Counted from the first letter of the stretch, positions 1 to 5,932 are shown. The stretch: DNA of 10,080 nucleotides from FW021-bin31 sp964558275 (GCA_964558275.1 CAZLDH010000108.1:1-10080); one strand, 5' to 3'. Numbers and translations: made by a program. The notes: generated by a model not told the origin, from the letters alone.

Positions 1-244
1 ATTGGAATGCCTTTTTTTAATCAAAATTACAAGTTTTTTTTGTCTTAAACTAAAATGGATAGCGTGTTTCTCTTGCCATTTATTTGAAAGTTAAATGGTT
101 GTTAATAAAAGCGTTCCTCTTCGTTGTGATTATAATAAGAGATATTTTGGCTTGTTTTATGATATAACTTTTGGGTAACAGGGTATTTGTTCAATACTTT
201 TGTTAGTTTTGTATTATATTTATAATTATTAAAATCAATTAACC
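1..244. other. Gene-free AT-rich leader region
   Basis: This stretch has no convincing coding frame on either strand and no tRNA-like or conserved RNA fold that I can recognise. It is strongly AT-rich with several T runs. Its right end holds the candidate promoter of the small membrane protein operon. The T run at 11-18 follows GGAATGCC at the very start, so it could be the tail of a terminator whose left arm lies outside the window; this cannot be decided from what is visible. Confidence 0.6.
170..202 (+). promoter_or_regulatory. Candidate Bacteroidota promoter (-33/-7) for the small membrane protein operon
   Basis: TTTG at 170-173 and TACTTTTG at 195-202 match the Bacteroidota -33 (TTTG) and -7 (TAnnTTTG) elements, with a 21-base spacer. 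Transcription would start near 206-210 and leave a leader of roughly 35-40 bases before the ATG at 245. The match is by eye. In such AT-rich sequence a chance match is possible, but this is the only site in the window with both boxes at a normal spacing. Confidence 0.5.
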
Positions 245-541
245 ATGTCAGCAGGAAAAACAATTTTAGCAGTAGCTGTAGGCGCGGCTGTTGGAGCAGC
301 AGTAGGTGTTTTATTGGCTCCTGAGAAAGGAGAGGTAACTAGAGAAAAATTGAGAGCTCAGTCTGGTGAATTATCGGATAAATTTGGACAGAAATTTAAT
401 GAAACAAAAGATTATGTTCAGGATAGAATCAAGAAAGGAACAGAGGAAGCTTCTTCTTTTGCCTCAGAAACGGCAAAAAAGGTGAGCAATAAGGCGAAGG
501 ATGTGGCCGGAAAGGCAAAACCTAATCCGAGTAAGGCCTAA
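245..541 (+). CDS. YtxH domain-containing small membrane protein
   Basis: This is a 98-residue protein with the layout of the YtxH (gas-vesicle-protein-like) family. Residues 5-25 form one N-terminal membrane helix built almost wholly of Ala, Gly and Val, with small residues spaced as in helix-packing (glycine-zipper) segments. The typical LLAPEKG turn follows at 23-29. The rest (30-92) is a charged, Lys/Glu/Ala-rich amphipathic helix resembling LEA or DUF883 proteins, so the bulk is probably cytoplasmic. Family members are linked to stress and stationary phase in several bacteria, but no biochemical activity is established. It is the first gene of a rightward run; the holin-like gene starts 40 bases after its stop. 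The ATG at 245 is the natural start because the membrane helix begins almost at once. The family call is firm; the role is unknown. Confidence 0.85.
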   Translation: MSAGKTILAVAVGAAVGAAVGVLLAPEKGEVTREKLRAQSGELSDKFGQKFNETKDYVQDRIKKGTEEASSFASETAKKVSNKAKDVAGKAKPNPSKA

Positions 542-581
542 TATTCCTCTCTTATTGATATCATAATTTACTCTTTTAAAG

Positions 582-938
582 ATGGCTTTTAAATCTATAA
601 AACAGAATTTAAAAGAAGTAATTAATTTGCTGAAAGCCTATGCCGATAGTACGCTGGACTATTATAAACTGAAGGTTATTAAGCGGATTGCCAAAGCCAG
701 TGGGAAATTATTTAGGATATTTATTTTACTCCTGTTTATTCCACTGGTTTTGTTCTTCTTTTCTATCGCCGGTGCGATATGTATTGGTAACTATTTGGGA
801 AACTATGCCTTAGGGTTTGTCATTATTGGGGCTTTTTATTTTGTCCTTCTCTTTATTGTACTACTATTAGGTCGGGTAATAGTGCAGCGGCCTATTATAA
901 GAAGATTGGCAAAAAAAATGTTTAAAGAGAAAAAGTAA
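582..938 (+). CDS. Holin-superfamily (Phage_holin_3_6 / YqjE-like) two-helix membrane protein
   Basis: This 118-residue protein has a charged N-terminal helix (1-40, Lys-rich), two hydrophobic membrane segments at about 44-67 and 75-97, and a very basic cytoplasmic tail (RRLAKKMFKEKK). This is the layout of the Phage_holin_3_6 family (formerly DUF1469), which includes Escherichia coli YqjE. The name is inherited from similarity to phage holins; members in chromosomal settings like this one are not lysis proteins, and no lysin or phage gene is nearby. It follows the YtxH gene and shares one base with the next start codon (TAATG), so the three genes are very probably cotranscribed and translationally coupled. 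Its role is likely in the envelope, but the exact function is unknown. Confidence 0.8.
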   Translation: MAFKSIKQNLKEVINLLKAYADSTLDYYKLKVIKRIAKASGKLFRIFILLLFIPLVLFFFSIAGAICIGNYLGNYALGFVIIGAFYFVLLFIVLLLGRVIVQRPIIRRLAKKMFKEKK

Positions 939-1123
939 TGAAAAGAATAAGGAATTATAGAGATATAGAACACCAGATAGAACTGGTTGAGATTCAACGA
1001 GAAGTTAAACTAGATAAACTACAGCAGGGATTAAATAAGGTAAAAAATGGACTTTTACCAAGCTTAGTTTCTTTTTCACTAAAGTCACTCTTTAACAAGA
1101 AAAAAAAGAGAAAGACCAAATAG
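938..1123 (+). CDS. Small basic protein, third gene of the YtxH/holin-like operon
   Basis: This 61-residue protein starts at an ATG that overlaps the preceding stop by one base (TAATG), which argues strongly that it is real and translationally coupled. Residues 1-35 are a charged, probably helical segment with a heptad-like pattern (IEHQIELVEIQREVKLDKLQ). Residues 38-52 (NGLLPSLVSFSLKSLF) form a short amphipathic or weakly hydrophobic stretch. The C-terminus is almost purely basic (KKKKRKTK). No full membrane helix is obvious. I do not recognise a named family with certainty; similar short proteins commonly end this gene trio in Bacteroidota, and E. coli YqjK holds the equivalent place after YqjE. 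A membrane-associated partner of the two upstream proteins is a reasonable inference. The last codons form part of a terminator hairpin used by the opposite strand. Confidence 0.7.
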   Translation: MKRIRNYRDIEHQIELVEIQREVKLDKLQQGLNKVKNGLLPSLVSFSLKSLFNKKKKRKTK

Positions 1124-1132
1124 TTCTTTCTC
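1100..1132 (-). terminator. Rho-independent terminator for the leftward small-protein gene
   Basis: Read on the minus strand, GAGAAAGA (1132-1125) pairs perfectly with TCTTTCTC (1115-1108) across a 9-base loop and is followed at once by eight T (1107-1100). That is a classical intrinsic terminator for the gene ending at 1162. It lies inside the 3' end of the rightward 61-residue gene, where the A run encodes its lysine tail. On the plus strand the hairpin is not followed by a T run. Confidence 0.7.
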
Positions 1133-1161
1133 CTCATAAAATCAATTGATAAAAATAGTAC

Positions 1162-1365
1162 TTACCGTGCAATTTCATCAATAGGATCTTCCGATAAATA
1201 ATATCTTCTCGCAAGTACTTCCTGTTTGGAGGCGTTTTTATCTCTCCATTTCTGTATTTGTCTTTTTACTTTACCGACACACTTGTCTCTTTGTTTAGAA
1301 TTTAAAAAATAGCCCAGTGCCACACCTACTCCAAAAATAGTTAATACCTTTGTTGTGTTATTCAT
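1162..1365 (-). CDS. Small membrane-anchored YtxH-like protein
   Basis: I take the start at 1365, giving 67 residues beginning MNNTTKV. An in-frame start 14 codons upstream (1407) would add MYIDDLQIINKHIY, which is not typical before a membrane anchor, so it is less likely. Residues 6-19 are a short hydrophobic segment (VLTIFGVGVALGYFL). They are followed by a charged, basic helix (20-45) and a mixed tail ending DPIDEIAR. This is the overall plan of YtxH-like proteins, with one N-terminal membrane anchor and a charged cytoplasmic helix, although the LAP-type turn is missing. It converges on the three-gene small membrane protein operon and diverges from the AI-2E transporter gene. Function is unknown. 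A strong terminator follows it at 1132-1100, which supports its being an expressed gene. Confidence 0.65.
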   Translation of the reverse strand: MNNTTKVLTIFGVGVALGYFLNSKQRDKCVGKVKRQIQKWRDKNASKQEVLARRYYLSEDPIDEIAR

Positions 1366-1394
1366 ATAAATGTGTTTGTTAATTATCTGTAAAT

Positions 1395-1421
1395 CGTCTA
1401 TATACAATTACAATATAGTCG
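1395..1421. repeat. Imperfect inverted repeat in the divergent intergenic region
   Basis: CGTCTATAT (1395-1403) and ATATAGTCG (1413-1421) are inverted copies matching at 8 of 9 positions around a 9-base centre. The dyad lies between the leftward small-protein gene (start 1365) and the rightward transporter gene (start 1479), where both promoters should be. An operator is possible. The site is AT-rich and could also be a chance dyad. Confidence 0.35.
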
Positions 1422-1478
1422 TTAAATAGTTTAAAGATACAAACAATATTTCAAAAATTAACAAGGTAAATACTTTTT

Positions 1479-2513
1479 ATGGCATATTATGACAGTGATA
1501 AAATAAAGCAGTTTTTTTTTATTGCTTTTATTTTAATAATTGGTGGAATTCTCTTCTGGAAATTGGCTATTTTTATTCCTGCTTTTCTTGGCGCATTGAC
1601 GCTTTATGTTATTATGCGCCCTCTTCACTTCTTTCTTGTCGATAAAAAGCATTGGCGAAGTTGGATTTCTTCTCTTGTGCTCATTATCGTGTCTGCAATT
1701 GTTATTTTGGTTCCAATGGGGTTGGTTGCCAATATGATGACTAAAAAGGTAAGTGTGGCAATCAATCATTCTGAAGAGATTATTACATCTATAAAACATT
1801 TGATAAATCAGATAAAACTTTCTTACAATATTGATTTACTTTCTCAGGATACTTTACATAAGGTTCAGGAAGCATTAACCACGGTTCTACCTCAAATATT
1901 GGGTTCTACCTTTAATGTGTTAACCACGATTGTCATGATGTATTTTATCCTTTATTTCATGCTGGCGGAGGCCAGAGGAATGGAGGCTTTATTGAGCAAA
2001 AATATTCCATTGAAAAAATCTAATACCAGGCGATTAGAGAAGGAGATGAAGGCAATGGTGATTTCAAATGCCGTAGGAATTCCATTATTAGCGATTGCTC
2101 AGGGACTCTTTTGTATTTTAGGATATTGGATTTTTGGCGTTCAGGATTTTGTATTCTGGGGAATTATTACCGGAATAACCGGAATGATTCCGGTGGTAGG
2201 TACTGCTTTAGTTTGGGTGCCTATGGTGATTTATATCATTGCTACCGGCGATATAGGTCCGGGAATAGGACTTGGAATATACTGCCTTGTTTTGGTGGGA
2301 AGTGTGGATAATGTTTTTCGGTTTTTACTGCAAAAAATGTTTGCGGATATACATCCGATAATCACTGTATTCGGGGTCCTGATTGGGGTGGCGCTTTTTG
2401 GGTTTATTGGTTTAATTTTTGGCCCGTTATTACTTTCCCTATTCATTCTTTTACTTAAAATTTATAGAGATGAATTCGGTGTAGGTAAAAAAATGCCGAA
2501 GCCTGTTGATTAG
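1479..2513 (+). CDS. AI-2E family transporter (UPF0118/PerM-type permease)
   Basis: This 344-residue integral membrane protein is of normal length for the AI-2E transporter family, which includes TqsA, YdiK and PerM. Hydrophobic helices are visible at about 11-27, 29-46 and 62-84. A soluble segment at 88-137 has the family's usual amphipathic helices, and further helices lie at about 146-163, 195-221, 224-256, 261-275 and 293-328. Family signatures are GMIPVVGTALVWVPM (235-249), DNVFRFL (277-283) and IHPIITVFGVLIG..LFGFIGLIFGPLLL (291-319). The DNV-R element normally has Pro after Arg; here it is Phe282. Some members export autoinducer-2 and others are Na+/H+ antiporters, so the substrate cannot be read from sequence. 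No lsr or luxS gene is present here. The stop overlaps the stop of the convergent nadD gene. Confidence 0.88.
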   Translation: MAYYDSDKIKQFFFIAFILIIGGILFWKLAIFIPAFLGALTLYVIMRPLHFFLVDKKHWRSWISSLVLIIVSAIVILVPMGLVANMMTKKVSVAINHSEEIITSIKHLINQIKLSYNIDLLSQDTLHKVQEALTTVLPQILGSTFNVLTTIVMMYFILYFMLAEARGMEALLSKNIPLKKSNTRRLEKEMKAMVISNAVGIPLLAIAQGLFCILGYWIFGVQDFVFWGIITGITGMIPVVGTALVWVPMVIYIIATGDIGPGIGLGIYCLVLVGSVDNVFRFLLQKMFADIHPIITVFGVLIGVALFGFIGLIFGPLLLSLFILLLKIYRDEFGVGKKMPKPVD

Positions 2514-3082
2514 GGTTGGTAATAATGACTCTCCAGAATATAGTCGTACACTTTATCCGGAACCATAAACCTTGCTGACTTTCCTGACTTAATAAGTTTT
2601 CTGATTTTACTGGAGGATATTGAGAGGTGAGGAGCATCACAAATGGAGACCTTGGCGCCTGCTATCTTTTGAGGTTTGAATCCCGGACGCAAATAAACGT
2701 AAATGGGATAGCTCTTGATGAGGACATCACTATTTTTCCATTTGGGAAGGTTTTGATAACTATCACTGCCCATAATAACTGAAAATTGATGCCGGGGGTA
2801 TTTTTCGCTTAAGTAGGTTAAGGTATCGATGGTGTAAGAGGGGCGAGGTAAAGAAAATTCATCCTTATTAACTTTTAATAAAGGTTCATTACCAATAGCC
2901 ATTTCTGTCATGTACAAGCGATCATATTCATTAAGTAATGATCCGGATTTCTTAAATGGGTTTTGAGGACTAACCATTAGCCATACCTGTTCACAATCTG
3001 TGTGGTAGGCAATGTGGTTAGCGATAATTAAATGCCCTACATGTATCGGATTAAAAGAGCCAAAATAAAGTCCTATCTTCAT
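2510..3082 (-). CDS. nadD: Nicotinate-nucleotide adenylyltransferase NadD
   Basis: The 190-residue protein matches bacterial NadD in length and motifs. It joins ATP and nicotinate mononucleotide to form nicotinate adenine dinucleotide in the cytoplasm, the penultimate step of NAD biosynthesis. The nucleotidyltransferase motif GSFNPIHVGH is at 8-17 with the two catalytic-type histidines, and ISSSKIR at 155-161 is the C-terminal ATP-binding motif. NadD-specific segments are SPQNPFK (38-44), SYTIDTL (82-88) and MGSDSYQNLPKW (104-115), which separate it from CoaD. The ATG at 3082 places the first motif at residue 8, as usual. A terminator lies between it and metY upstream, so it should have its own promoter; a TATATTTG box sits 5 bases before the ATG. 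Its end overlaps the convergent transporter gene by four bases. Confidence 0.95.
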   Translation of the reverse strand: MKIGLYFGSFNPIHVGHLIIANHIAYHTDCEQVWLMVSPQNPFKKSGSLLNEYDRLYMTEMAIGNEPLLKVNKDEFSLPRPSYTIDTLTYLSEKYPRHQFSVIMGSDSYQNLPKWKNSDVLIKSYPIYVYLRPGFKPQKIAGAKVSICDAPHLSISSSKIRKLIKSGKSARFMVPDKVYDYILESHYYQP

Positions 3083-3087
3083 AACTG

Positions 3088-3095
3088 CAAATATA
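3088..3095 (-). promoter_or_regulatory. Candidate -7 box of nadD, very close to the start codon
   Basis: On the minus strand, TATATTTG matches TAnnTTTG exactly and ends 5 bases before the nadD ATG. Transcription would start at or next to the ATG. I see no TTTG -33 box at the usual 19-22 base spacing; a TTG at 3122-3120 is 24 bases away, inside the metY terminator. Confidence 0.4.
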
Positions 3096-3111
3096 TTAAT
3101 CTCATAGCAAT

Positions 3112-3142
3112 AAAAAGGTCAATAACAAATTGCTATTGACCT
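3112..3142 (-). terminator. Rho-independent terminator after metY
   Basis: On the minus strand, AGGTCAATA (3142-3134) pairs perfectly with TATTGACCT (3124-3116) across a 9-base loop and runs into TTTTT (3116-3112). It lies 31 bases after the metY stop and before nadD, so it separates these two same-strand genes into different transcripts. Confidence 0.75.
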
Positions 3143-3172
3143 CTACGCGAAAAAATAATTTATCAAATAATC

Positions 3173-4480
3173 TTAGCGTATAGCTTCGAAAGCTTGTTGT
3201 AAGTCGGCTTCGATGTCATTGATGTTTTCAATTCCCAGGGAAATGCGTACCCTTCCCGGTTCAGCACCGGCAGCTTCTTTTTCCTCAAGGGAAAGCTGCT
3301 CATGAGTGGTTGTTGCCGGATGAATAATTAAAGAACGGGTATCTCCAACATTCGCCAGATGATAGAGTAATTTGATACTGTCTATAAACTTATCGGCGGC
3401 TTCTCCTCCTCCTTTAATTTTAAAGGAAAGCACTCCTCCAAAGCCATTTTTTAGGTATTTTTTAGCTAGTTCATGGCTTGGGTGACTGGCGAGTCCCGGA
3501 TAGCTGACGCTTTCCACTTGAGGATGTTTCTCTAACCATTGGGCTAATGCCAGTGCATTATCAATGGTCTTTTGTAAACGCAGGGACAGTGTTTCCAGTC
3601 CTTGAATGAAATAGTAGGAATTTTGAGGAGAAGGAGCAGAGCCGAAAGTCCTTAAACCACAGACCCGGGCGCGGATAATGTAGGCGATATTGCCGAAAGG
3701 GCTGTCTGCACCAAAGGTATCCCAAAATTTCATGCCATGATAGGCTTCATCCGGTTCGGAGAATTGAGGATATCGTCCGTTACCCCAATTAAAGTTTCCT
3801 CCGTCGATGATTACCCCTCCGATGCTATTCCCATGTCCGCCAATCCATTTGGTGGCAGCATGGACGATGACGTTGGCGCCGAGTTCAAAAGGCCGGCAAA
3901 GATATCCGGGACCGGCAAAAGTGTTGTCCACAATGACAGCCACTCCATGCTTCTTCGCTACTGCAGCGATCTTTTCAAAATCAGGGACGATCAATGCCGG
4001 ATTTCCTATGGTCTCGAAGAAGATACACTTGGTCTTTTCGTCTATGAGTGATTCGATGGATTCCGGATCATTAATGTTGGCAAAACGAGCTTCTACCCCC
4101 AGTCTTTTAAAGGTGGTTCTGAATTGATTGTACGTGCCTCCGTACACATAGTGCGCTGAGATAAAATTATCTCCTGCATAAGCTACATTGTTAATCGCCA
4201 TAAAACAGGCGGAAAGCCCTGAAGCTGTGGCCAATGCAGCTGCCCCACCTTCTAAAGCTGCCATCCTTTTCTCGAAAGCATCCGTAGTAGGATTCTGAAT
4301 GCGGGTATAGATATTCCCGAATTTTCGCAACGCAAATAAATCTGCCGCATATTTTGCATCTTCGAAAAGGAAAGAGGTGGTTTGATGAATGGGTACGGAA
4401 GCTGATCCGTTCGGTTTTTCCGGGCGATAGCCGGCATGTACTTGTAAGGTATCAAAACCTAATTTTTTTTCTTCACTCAT
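3173..4480 (-). CDS. metY: O-acetylhomoserine sulfhydrylase (PLP-dependent, MetY type)
   Basis: This 435-residue enzyme belongs to the Cys/Met metabolism PLP family. Its length and sequence fit O-acetylhomoserine aminocarboxypropyltransferase rather than the shorter (~380-400 residue) cystathionine synthases and lyases. It makes homocysteine (or cysteine, if O-acetylserine is used) from the acetylated amino acid and sulfide in the cytoplasm. Visible motifs are YTRIQNPT (58-65, phosphate binding), ETIGNP (156-161), VDNTFAGP (184-191, with the Asp that contacts the PLP ring nitrogen), AATKWIGGHG (208-217, with Lys211 as the PLP Schiff-base lysine), SLIIHPATTTHEQLS (383-397) and RISLGIEN (412-419). 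The ATG at 4480 gives the usual N-terminus. It is followed by its own terminator and preceded by a -7 box inside an inverted repeat, so it is probably a single-gene, regulated unit. No metX or other sulfur gene is adjacent. Confidence 0.93.
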   Translation of the reverse strand: MSEEKKLGFDTLQVHAGYRPEKPNGSASVPIHQTTSFLFEDAKYAADLFALRKFGNIYTRIQNPTTDAFEKRMAALEGGAAALATASGLSACFMAINNVAYAGDNFISAHYVYGGTYNQFRTTFKRLGVEARFANINDPESIESLIDEKTKCIFFETIGNPALIVPDFEKIAAVAKKHGVAVIVDNTFAGPGYLCRPFELGANVIVHAATKWIGGHGNSIGGVIIDGGNFNWGNGRYPQFSEPDEAYHGMKFWDTFGADSPFGNIAYIIRARVCGLRTFGSAPSPQNSYYFIQGLETLSLRLQKTIDNALALAQWLEKHPQVESVSYPGLASHPSHELAKKYLKNGFGGVLSFKIKGGGEAADKFIDSIKLLYHLANVGDTRSLIIHPATTTHEQLSLEEKEAAGAEPGRVRISLGIENINDIEADLQQAFEAIR

Positions 4481-4492
4481 AATAGAATTTTT

Positions 4493-4513
4493 AGTCTACA
4501 AAAGTAATAGACT
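4493..4513 (-). promoter_or_regulatory. metY promoter -7 box inside a perfect inverted repeat (candidate operator)
   Basis: AGTCTA (4493-4498) and TAGACT (4508-4513) are perfect inverted copies around 9 bases. On the minus strand, those 9 bases contain TACTTTTG (4506-4499), an exact TAnnTTTG -7 box, 18 bases before the metY ATG. A protein bound to the repeat would block RNA polymerase. No TTTG -33 box is visible at the normal distance, which would fit a promoter that is weak or needs activation. The identity of the regulator is unknown. Confidence 0.5.
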
Positions 4514-4541
4514 ATTTGCAGTATTAAAAATATTTTTCAAA

Positions 4542-5549
4542 TCATTTACTTGACTTGAACAGATCGGAGATCAGTTCGAAAGAGTTAAGCTTCGCTTTTT
4601 GATCATAGATATAGCTGGTGACCATGATCTCATTGGCCTGGGTTTTTTCTTGAAATTCGTCCAGCTTATTTTTGATGGTTTCTTTGCTCCCTATAAAAGA
4701 ATAGGTCATCATCTGTTTCACTGCAGCCTCTTCCCGGGGAGTCCATATCTTCTTCATATCAGCCGGCGGTTGCAATGGTTTCCTTTCATTTCTTATAATG
4801 CCCAGTGCCATTTGGTAGAAGGTCGTTGCCAATTGTTGTGCTTCTTCGTCCGTTTCTGCAGCAATTACATTGACACAAGGCATAATGTAGGGTTTGGATA
4901 ATTGAGCAGATGGCTTGAACTGGTTTCTATAGGTTTCTAGTGCCTCTGTGAGATAAGTAGGTGCAAAATGGCTGGCGAAAGAATAGGACAAACCAAGCAT
5001 AGCTGCTAGCTGTGCACTGTACAAGCTGGAGCCCAATAACCAAATAGGAACTTCTGTTCCAACGCCCGGATAGGCATTGACTTTGGATTTGGGATTATAA
5101 GGAGCCAAATAACTTTGTAATTCCAAAACATCTTCCGGAAAATCATCGACGGAGCCATGACGACTTCTTCTGAGGGCGATGGAGGTAATCTGATCCGTAC
5201 CCGGAGCTCTACCTAATCCTAAATCTATTCGGTTGGGGTAGATGGATGCCAAGGTGCCAAATTGTTCTGCGATGACTAATGGTGCATGATTGGGGAGCAT
5301 GACTCCGCCTGAACCTACACGAATCTTGGAAGTGCCGTTGGCGATATGACCGATGAGAACAGAAGTTGCTGAACTGGCAATATTGGGCATGTTATGATGC
5401 TCGGCAAACCAGTCCCTTTTATAACCAAATGATTCTGCTGCCTGAGCTAAGGTTAAACTGTTTTGAATGGCTTCTTGTGGATGCTGACCTTCCAAAATAG
5501 GCGCAAGATCCAATAAGCTAACCGGTATTTCTGCTATTTTTTTTGACAT
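4542..5549 (-). CDS. LLM-class flavin-dependent oxidoreductase (luciferase-like, YhbW type)
   Basis: This 335-residue protein belongs to the bacterial luciferase-like monooxygenase superfamily, a TIM-barrel fold using reduced FMN or F420 delivered from outside. The sequence resembles the YhbW/MsnO8-type branch often labelled alkanal monooxygenase-like. Characteristic segments are WFAEHHNMPNIASSATSVLI (47-66), RVGSGGVMLPNHAPLVIAEQ (77-96), RIDLGLGRAPG (107-117), PIWLLGSS (168-175) and a C-terminal GSKETI (287-292) ahead of the last helices. Its substrate cannot be told from sequence, and no luxB partner is present, so light production is not implied. It lies 56 bases after the SMR exporter stop on the same strand without a clear promoter of its own, so the two may be cotranscribed. 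A separate promoter then serves metY downstream. Confidence 0.88.
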   Translation of the reverse strand: MSKKIAEIPVSLLDLAPILEGQHPQEAIQNSLTLAQAAESFGYKRDWFAEHHNMPNIASSATSVLIGHIANGTSKIRVGSGGVMLPNHAPLVIAEQFGTLASIYPNRIDLGLGRAPGTDQITSIALRRSRHGSVDDFPEDVLELQSYLAPYNPKSKVNAYPGVGTEVPIWLLGSSLYSAQLAAMLGLSYSFASHFAPTYLTEALETYRNQFKPSAQLSKPYIMPCVNVIAAETDEEAQQLATTFYQMALGIIRNERKPLQPPADMKKIWTPREEAAVKQMMTYSFIGSKETIKNKLDEFQEKTQANEIMVTSYIYDQKAKLNSFELISDLFKSSK

Positions 5550-5605
5550 TGGGTTGATATTTTAGTATTGAATAACAAGGGAATTTTCTTTTTGTTGTCT
5601 CTTTT

Positions 5606-5932
5606 TTAGTGTGATACTGCTTTCAGTCCTATAATAGAACCAATTAATAAAAAAAGAAAAAAGATACGCCAAAAAGTAGCCGGTTCTTTAAAGAAAAATA
5701 TGCCAATAATAGCTGTTCCGAATGCGCCTATTCCTGTCCAAACAGCATAAGCTGTCCCTATGGGAAGGGTTTGTGTTGCTTTAATGAGTAACAGCATGCT
5801 GATGACAAGACAAATAATAAAGCCGGCATACCAGTAAACTGAAGTTGTGCCATCAGCCAGTCTGGCTTTCCCAAGACAAGCAGCAAATCCCATTTCAAAA
5901 ATTCCGGCTATGATAAGTAGTATCCAATTCAT
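5606..5932 (-). CDS. Small multidrug resistance (SMR) transporter, Gdx/SugE guanidinium-exporter type
   Basis: This is a 108-residue, four-helix protein of the SMR family, which works as an antiparallel dimer exchanging protons for small cations across the inner membrane. I chose the ATG at 5932 (MNWILL). A TTG seven codons upstream would keep the frame open, but the ATG places the essential membrane Glu at residue 13, as in characterised members. LPIGTAYAVWTGIGAFGTA (56-74) is the Gdx/SugE version of this loop and helix, and FKEP (81-84) and IGLKA (101-105) are also typical. Gly10 is kept, but the Trp expected at 16 is Phe. Residues 24-29 (RLADGT) make the first loop slightly longer. This type usually exports guanidinium and some quaternary amines. 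No guanidine riboswitch is visible upstream. The divergent nitroreductase starts 101 bases away. Confidence 0.85.
   Translation of the reverse strand: MNWILLIIAGIFEMGFAACLGKARLADGTTSVYWYAGFIICLVISMLLLIKATQTLPIGTAYAVWTGIGAFGTAIIGIFFFKEPATFWRIFFLFLLIGSIIGLKAVSH

Noticed and set aside
1..22. Possible terminator tail (GGAATGCC followed by seven or more T)
   Set aside because: The left arm of any hairpin would lie outside the window, so it cannot be supported.
582..938. Reading the holin-like gene as evidence of a prophage or lysis cassette
   Set aside because: No endolysin, spanin, structural or integrase gene is nearby, and the partners (YtxH and a coupled basic protein) match the common chromosomal arrangement instead.
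1533..1799. Open frame of 88 codons on the minus strand inside the transporter gene
   Set aside because: It is antisense to a clear AI-2E transporter gene and its product is rich in Asn, His and Arg with no domain; this is the composition expected from an antisense shadow.
3737..4127. Two overlapping open frames on the plus strand inside metY
   Set aside because: Both are antisense to highly conserved PLP-enzyme sequence and overlap one another; neither has a promoter box or a recognisable motif.
4542..5549. Reading the luciferase-like gene as a bioluminescence gene
   Set aside because: Only one subunit-type gene is present, without luxB, luxCDE or a flavin reductase partner, and the motifs match the YhbW-type branch rather than LuxA.
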